A stretch of DNA of 64,000 bases from NCBI GenBank assembly GCA_016714085.1, contig JADJNW010000004.1, positions 496,001 through 560,000 on the forward strand, given 5' to 3'. The position numbers and the translations under genes are program-made. Position 1 is the stretch's first letter. The number at the start of each line of letters is the position of its first letter. The notes beneath the pieces were generated by a model, which worked only from the letters and a program-made list of their open reading frames with translations, had not been told where the DNA came from and did no database searches. Shown here in pieces: positions 60,944 to 64,000 of this stretch. The DNA comes from Saprospiraceae bacterium. Lineage in GTDB: Bacteria; Bacteroidota; Bacteroidia; Chitinophagales; Saprospiraceae.

Positions 60944-61943
60944 TTAACCCCCAATCGTGGACATCGATTCGCTCACGGGTAAGCCAAACTGCCTGTTTTT
61001 CTCTGCTTCCCAGCCATCCTTGGCGCGGTTCCCAATAGCTTCTACGAAAGCGGTTTCCAGCTCGGCATCGTTAGCGCCGGCGCGCATCAGGTCGCGTACA
61101 TTGAATATGCCGGAATCGTACAAACAAGTCTTCAAGCCTCCTTGTGGGGTGATGCGAATGCGATTGCAAGTACCGCAAAAGGTGCGGGTATAAGCAGCAA
61201 TGATGCCGATTGTACCTTGATGCCCGGGAATTTGATAATTATAAGAAGTAGAATGCGGTGGATCGGGAATTTTATAAATAGCTGGGAAATAGGATTTTAA
61301 ATAATCAAGAATGGTTTTATGATTCCAAACCAACACAGGATAATGACTACCCTCACCGTTAAAAGGCATTTCTTCGATAAAGCGCACATTTACAGGGTAT
61401 TGCTTCGTGAGTTCTACCATCGGCACCAGGTCTTCGATGTTTTTGCCATCCATCACCACTGCGTTGATTTTGGTAGGAAATATCATGTTTAATCAATAAA
61501 TGGAAGGTTTCCATCACGGTGTCAAACTCGTCTCGCCTTGTGATTTGATAAAAGCGCTCCCGATCAAGACAATCCAGGCTCAGATTGACGGAATCAACAT
61601 TCAAAGCCTTGAGTTCAGGAATAAGCGGCGCAGTTAGTGTTCCGTTAGTCGTAATATTAATTTTGCGAATGCCTTCGATTTGGCGCAAAGCCCTCAGAAA
61701 ATCCATCATATCCCTTCGTACAAAAGGCTCGCCGCCAGTGATACGTACTTTTTCAATGCCCAGATTGGCAAGAACTTGCATCAAACGAAGCATTTCCTCG
61801 TAAGTCAGCAGGTCGCTCTTCGGCACATATTTAATGCCTTCCTCCGGCATACAATAAAAACAACGCAGATTGCAACGATCGGTCACCGCCAATCGCACGT
61901 AGTTGATAAGTATGCCATGATTATCGTAAAGCTGCTGCGCCAT
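60944..61943 (-). CDS. moaA: GTP 3',8-cyclase MoaA, frameshifted
   Basis: Radical-SAM enzyme that starts molybdenum cofactor synthesis from GTP. The start at 61943 (MAQQLYDNHGILINYVRLAV) is followed by the SAM-cluster motif TDRCNLRCFYCMPEEG, then KVRITGGEPFVRRDM and INITTNGTL. The first frame leaves at KHDI. The second continues PTKINAVVMDG and carries the second cluster FCGTCNRIRITPQGGLKTCLYDSG, ending in the conserved Gly-Gly (STIGG). Removing one A from the run at 61478-61480 (a T on the coding strand) restores 332 residues, the normal MoaA length. No other moa gene lies in the window. Confidence 0.92.
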
Positions 61944-61951
61944 GCCTTTTT

Positions 61952-62023
61952 GATGATAGGGTGATAGGATGATAAGAGAATCTTTGAGGGGCAATCACCC
62001 CATACCCTTATCACCCCATCAGC
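61952..62023. repeat. Octad array between moaA and the esterase gene
   Basis: Left arm GATGATAG, GGTGATAG, GATGATAA (61952-61975). Right arm CAATCACC, CCATACCC, TTATCACC, CCATCAGC (61992-62023). The arms are roughly complementary. It lies between the moaA start and the esterase stop. Confidence 0.75.
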
Positions 62024-62028
62024 CAACT

Positions 62029-63780
62029 TTAATATCGCCAGGATTTCAAATCCGCTCCTTGTGGCGCTCTGCTTTTTACTTCTTCTGCCCATTTCGGGAT
62101 GAACATTTGATTGTAACGCAGGCGCGAGATAGCATTGGGTTGTGTATGGTCACCGTTCCAACAATGCTCGGCGCGGTCACCATAATCCACTTCGCCATCA
62201 TAATAAGGATCGGTTGATTCCAGCATTTCCTCTGTAAGATAGACAGCATTATTGAGATAATAGTTGTCCATATCGCCACAATAGATGTGAATCTTGCCTT
62301 TAAGCTTGGGGCCTAAGGTTTTCCAATCGCGCTTCATGATATAAGACAAATCATAATTTTCGCGCCAGAATTCGGCAACTTCTTTATCAATCTCACCTGT
62401 TATCTTATCAAAAATCCGCTTGGGATAACCATCATCGCCCACAGGCGAATACACTGCTTCCCAAATGTCAAACTGCTGCCCGGAGCGACTCTTCGTGCCC
62501 AATACCAATTCCCGATAATTCATCTCCTGAACCATTGCTGATACATGACCGAGGTAATTCCGATGCCCGGGACGCAAGGTTTTTTTGAAATCGCTATCCA
62601 GATAATAAGCATTCTTTTCATCATAAATATTCATCGTCACATACGCCCGGAAATCAATAGGATCGGGGCAAGCCGCATAGCAAACATTGTATTCGTCGGG
62701 GTAGAAAACTTGTGCTGCCAGCACTTCCCAACCGCCCGTAGAACCGCCATACATAAAACGCGCCCAACCTTCGCCAATGCCACGAAATTCTTTTTCGATA
62801 TAAGGAATCAACTCATAGGTAATCGCATCGCCATAAGGCCCAATATTTTCAGAATTGACGGCATAAGAATCATCATAATAAGGATTGGCGTGTTGAATTT
62901 CAATGGCAATCACGCGCGGGAAGTTTGGCCCGGTCCATTGTTTGTAAAATTTATACGCTTCTTCATCTTGAATTCGATTATAACATTTCAAATTAAAACG
63001 CTCACTATCAACGCATGGCACAGTTGTATCGGCAGGTTCGGTGCGCCAGCCGCCAAAATCGTACGGAAAATGCCCATGAAAAATCGCTAATGGATATTTC
63101 ACATTTGGATGCTCGTCAAAGCCTTCGGGCAGTAGCACGTGCGCGCCAAGATACATATCACGCCCCCAAAATTTGGAAAGCCGCTCGCTTTTGATTTGAA
63201 TATGTTTGACGTATTTGGTATCCTTCGGCGGCACAATCGGTTCAATCTCCTGGTCTAATACGATACTAATTTTATTTCGATTTTTCGGATCAAAACTAAT
63301 TTTGATTGGCTTGTTGTACAAATTCCCCGGCGCGCGATTCCACTGCTGCCCTTCGCCACGATCCATAGGAAGCTTCACGGTTTTTCCATCAGCACGGTTA
63401 AAGGTTTCATACTTATGCAACAAGGCCTGCACATAATACTCACCCGCCGGTACATCGGCCAAACTGTGCATGGGATATCCGAAAACAGAGGCATCGATCT
63501 CTTTCACTTCACCCGCTTTCCAGTTTTCCACATCGATACCAAAAGCTAACTGCGTATTGGGCCCGTCCTGGATTTGGTAGCGCGGCTCCCGCTCTTCGTT
63601 ATTGGATAACATCAGCAATAAGCGACCATCAAATTGTTCGCCTTTTTCTCGTGGAAATGTGATAGAAAAAATGGGAGAAGATTTTTGTGTTTGATCGCTC
63701 GTATTACAAGCAAATAGCAAAAGCAATAACAAGCTGACCAGCGCAGTATTTTTAAAAAGAAAAGAGGGTTTTAGATGCAT
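62029..63780 (-). CDS. Esterase-like alpha/beta-hydrolase lipoprotein
   Basis: 583 residues. Lipoprotein signal LVSLLLLLLFAC with lipobox Cys. After an N-terminal beta-rich part (residues about 40-190, ITFPREKGEQFDGRLLLML) comes a hydrolase domain. It shows YPLAIFHGHFPYDFGGW, then the nucleophile elbow FMYGGSTGGWEVLAAQVFYPDEYNVCYAACPDPIDFRAY, and a final GDHTQPNAISRLRYNQMFIPKW with a candidate catalytic His. It resembles putative esterases (esterase-D/feruloyl type) of Bacteroidota. Substrate unknown. Lipid-anchored outside the inner membrane. Confidence 0.82.
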   Translation of the reverse strand: MHLKPSFLFKNTALVSLLLLLLFACNTSDQTQKSSPIFSITFPREKGEQFDGRLLLMLSNNEEREPRYQIQDGPNTQLAFGIDVENWKAGEVKEIDASVFGYPMHSLADVPAGEYYVQALLHKYETFNRADGKTVKLPMDRGEGQQWNRAPGNLYNKPIKISFDPKNRNKISIVLDQEIEPIVPPKDTKYVKHIQIKSERLSKFWGRDMYLGAHVLLPEGFDEHPNVKYPLAIFHGHFPYDFGGWRTEPADTTVPCVDSERFNLKCYNRIQDEEAYKFYKQWTGPNFPRVIAIEIQHANPYYDDSYAVNSENIGPYGDAITYELIPYIEKEFRGIGEGWARFMYGGSTGGWEVLAAQVFYPDEYNVCYAACPDPIDFRAYVTMNIYDEKNAYYLDSDFKKTLRPGHRNYLGHVSAMVQEMNYRELVLGTKSRSGQQFDIWEAVYSPVGDDGYPKRIFDKITGEIDKEVAEFWRENYDLSYIMKRDWKTLGPKLKGKIHIYCGDMDNYYLNNAVYLTEEMLESTDPYYDGEVDYGDRAEHCWNGDHTQPNAISRLRYNQMFIPKWAEEVKSRAPQGADLKSWRY

Positions 63781-63887
63781 AATTCAAAATATTTGTGTGC
63801 GAAAATATTTTTTTCTTCAAAATTGATACAGAATCTTCTCGTTAGACAAAACTTCTTTATCCCATCATCCACTTTTCCAATAAAAAT

Positions 63888-64000
63888 TCACACAAATAGA
63901 TCCAAAATCAAGCACCCCGCCAGCCCTATCACGGACACAATCGTTTCCATCACCGTCCAGGACTTCAGCGTTTCTATAATACTCAAGTTGAAATATTCTT
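63888..64000 (-). CDS. C-terminal end of a GntP-type permease (partial)
   Basis: The last 37 codons read ...EYFNLSIIETLKSWTVMETIVSVIGLAGCLILDLFV. The WTVMETIVSVIGL pattern with a final hydrophobic helix fits the C-terminus of GntP-family (gluconate or similar organic acid) permeases. The rest of the gene lies outside the window, so the family is probable and the substrate unknown. Confidence 0.6.
   Translation of the reverse strand, partial: EYFNLSIIETLKSWTVMETIVSVIGLAGCLILDLFV

Overview
The window is chromosomal DNA of a Bacteroidota bacterium. The evidence is the type IX secretion gene sprA, a T9SS C-terminal sorting domain on a secreted enzyme, a PorE-like protein, Bacteroidota-type promoters (TTG - about 19 nt - TAnnTTTG), no Shine-Dalgarno sequences before most genes, lipoproteins, and the bS6-bS18-bL9 operon. 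The 16S gene and the long SprA suggest Saprospiria or a neighbour; that placement is inference. Both ends are cut: gcvT on the left and a GntP-type permease on the right.

Layout. 1-2.8 kb: gcvT (partial), a HEAT-repeat/cyclophilin lipoprotein and a rhodanese lipoprotein. 3.0-6.2 kb: carotenoid operon crtI-crtB-lycopene cyclase. 6.4-12.2 kb: complete rRNA operon (promoter, 16S, tRNA-Ile, tRNA-Ala, 23S, 5S, terminator). 12.4-15.3 kb: ECF sigma factor, small protein, MscS channel, DUF3078 protein. 15.4-18.2 kb: rpsF-rpsR-rplI and lgt. 18.3-28.2 kb: DUF5686 outer-membrane protein, rnhB, MBL hydrolase, a large TolB-propeller/barrel protein, and a PorE-like OmpA protein. 28.2-35.5 kb: the MoxR/DUF58/DUF4350/DUF4129/SpoIIM membrane cluster with a divergent RDD gene. 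35.6-39.5 kb: rlmD and a two-component system. 39.7-48.1 kb: sprA and ruvA. 48.3-54.8 kb: purD, an aminotransferase, a T9SS-exported vanadium haloperoxidase, and an acyl-CoA ligase. 55-64 kb: rpsA, a peptidase-like lipoprotein, an orphan response regulator, a class V aminotransferase, moaA, an esterase lipoprotein and the permease end.

Two things stand out. First, the spacers hold about twenty arrays of degenerate 7-nt or 8-nt units. Each array keeps one unit length. Many switch from purine-rich to complementary pyrimidine-rich units, so they fold into hairpins. Several fill the gap exactly from stop codon to stop codon, or run up to a start codon. I know of no described element that matches this. 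Second, seven protein genes carry a single frame break that one small indel would repair (crtI, lycopene cyclase, DUF5686, DUF58, sprA, haloperoxidase, moaA). In addition, rpsF has an in-frame TAG and tRNA-Ile is two bases short. Because several of these are essential or core genes, uncorrected sequencing error is the simplest explanation; real decay or recoding is the alternative.
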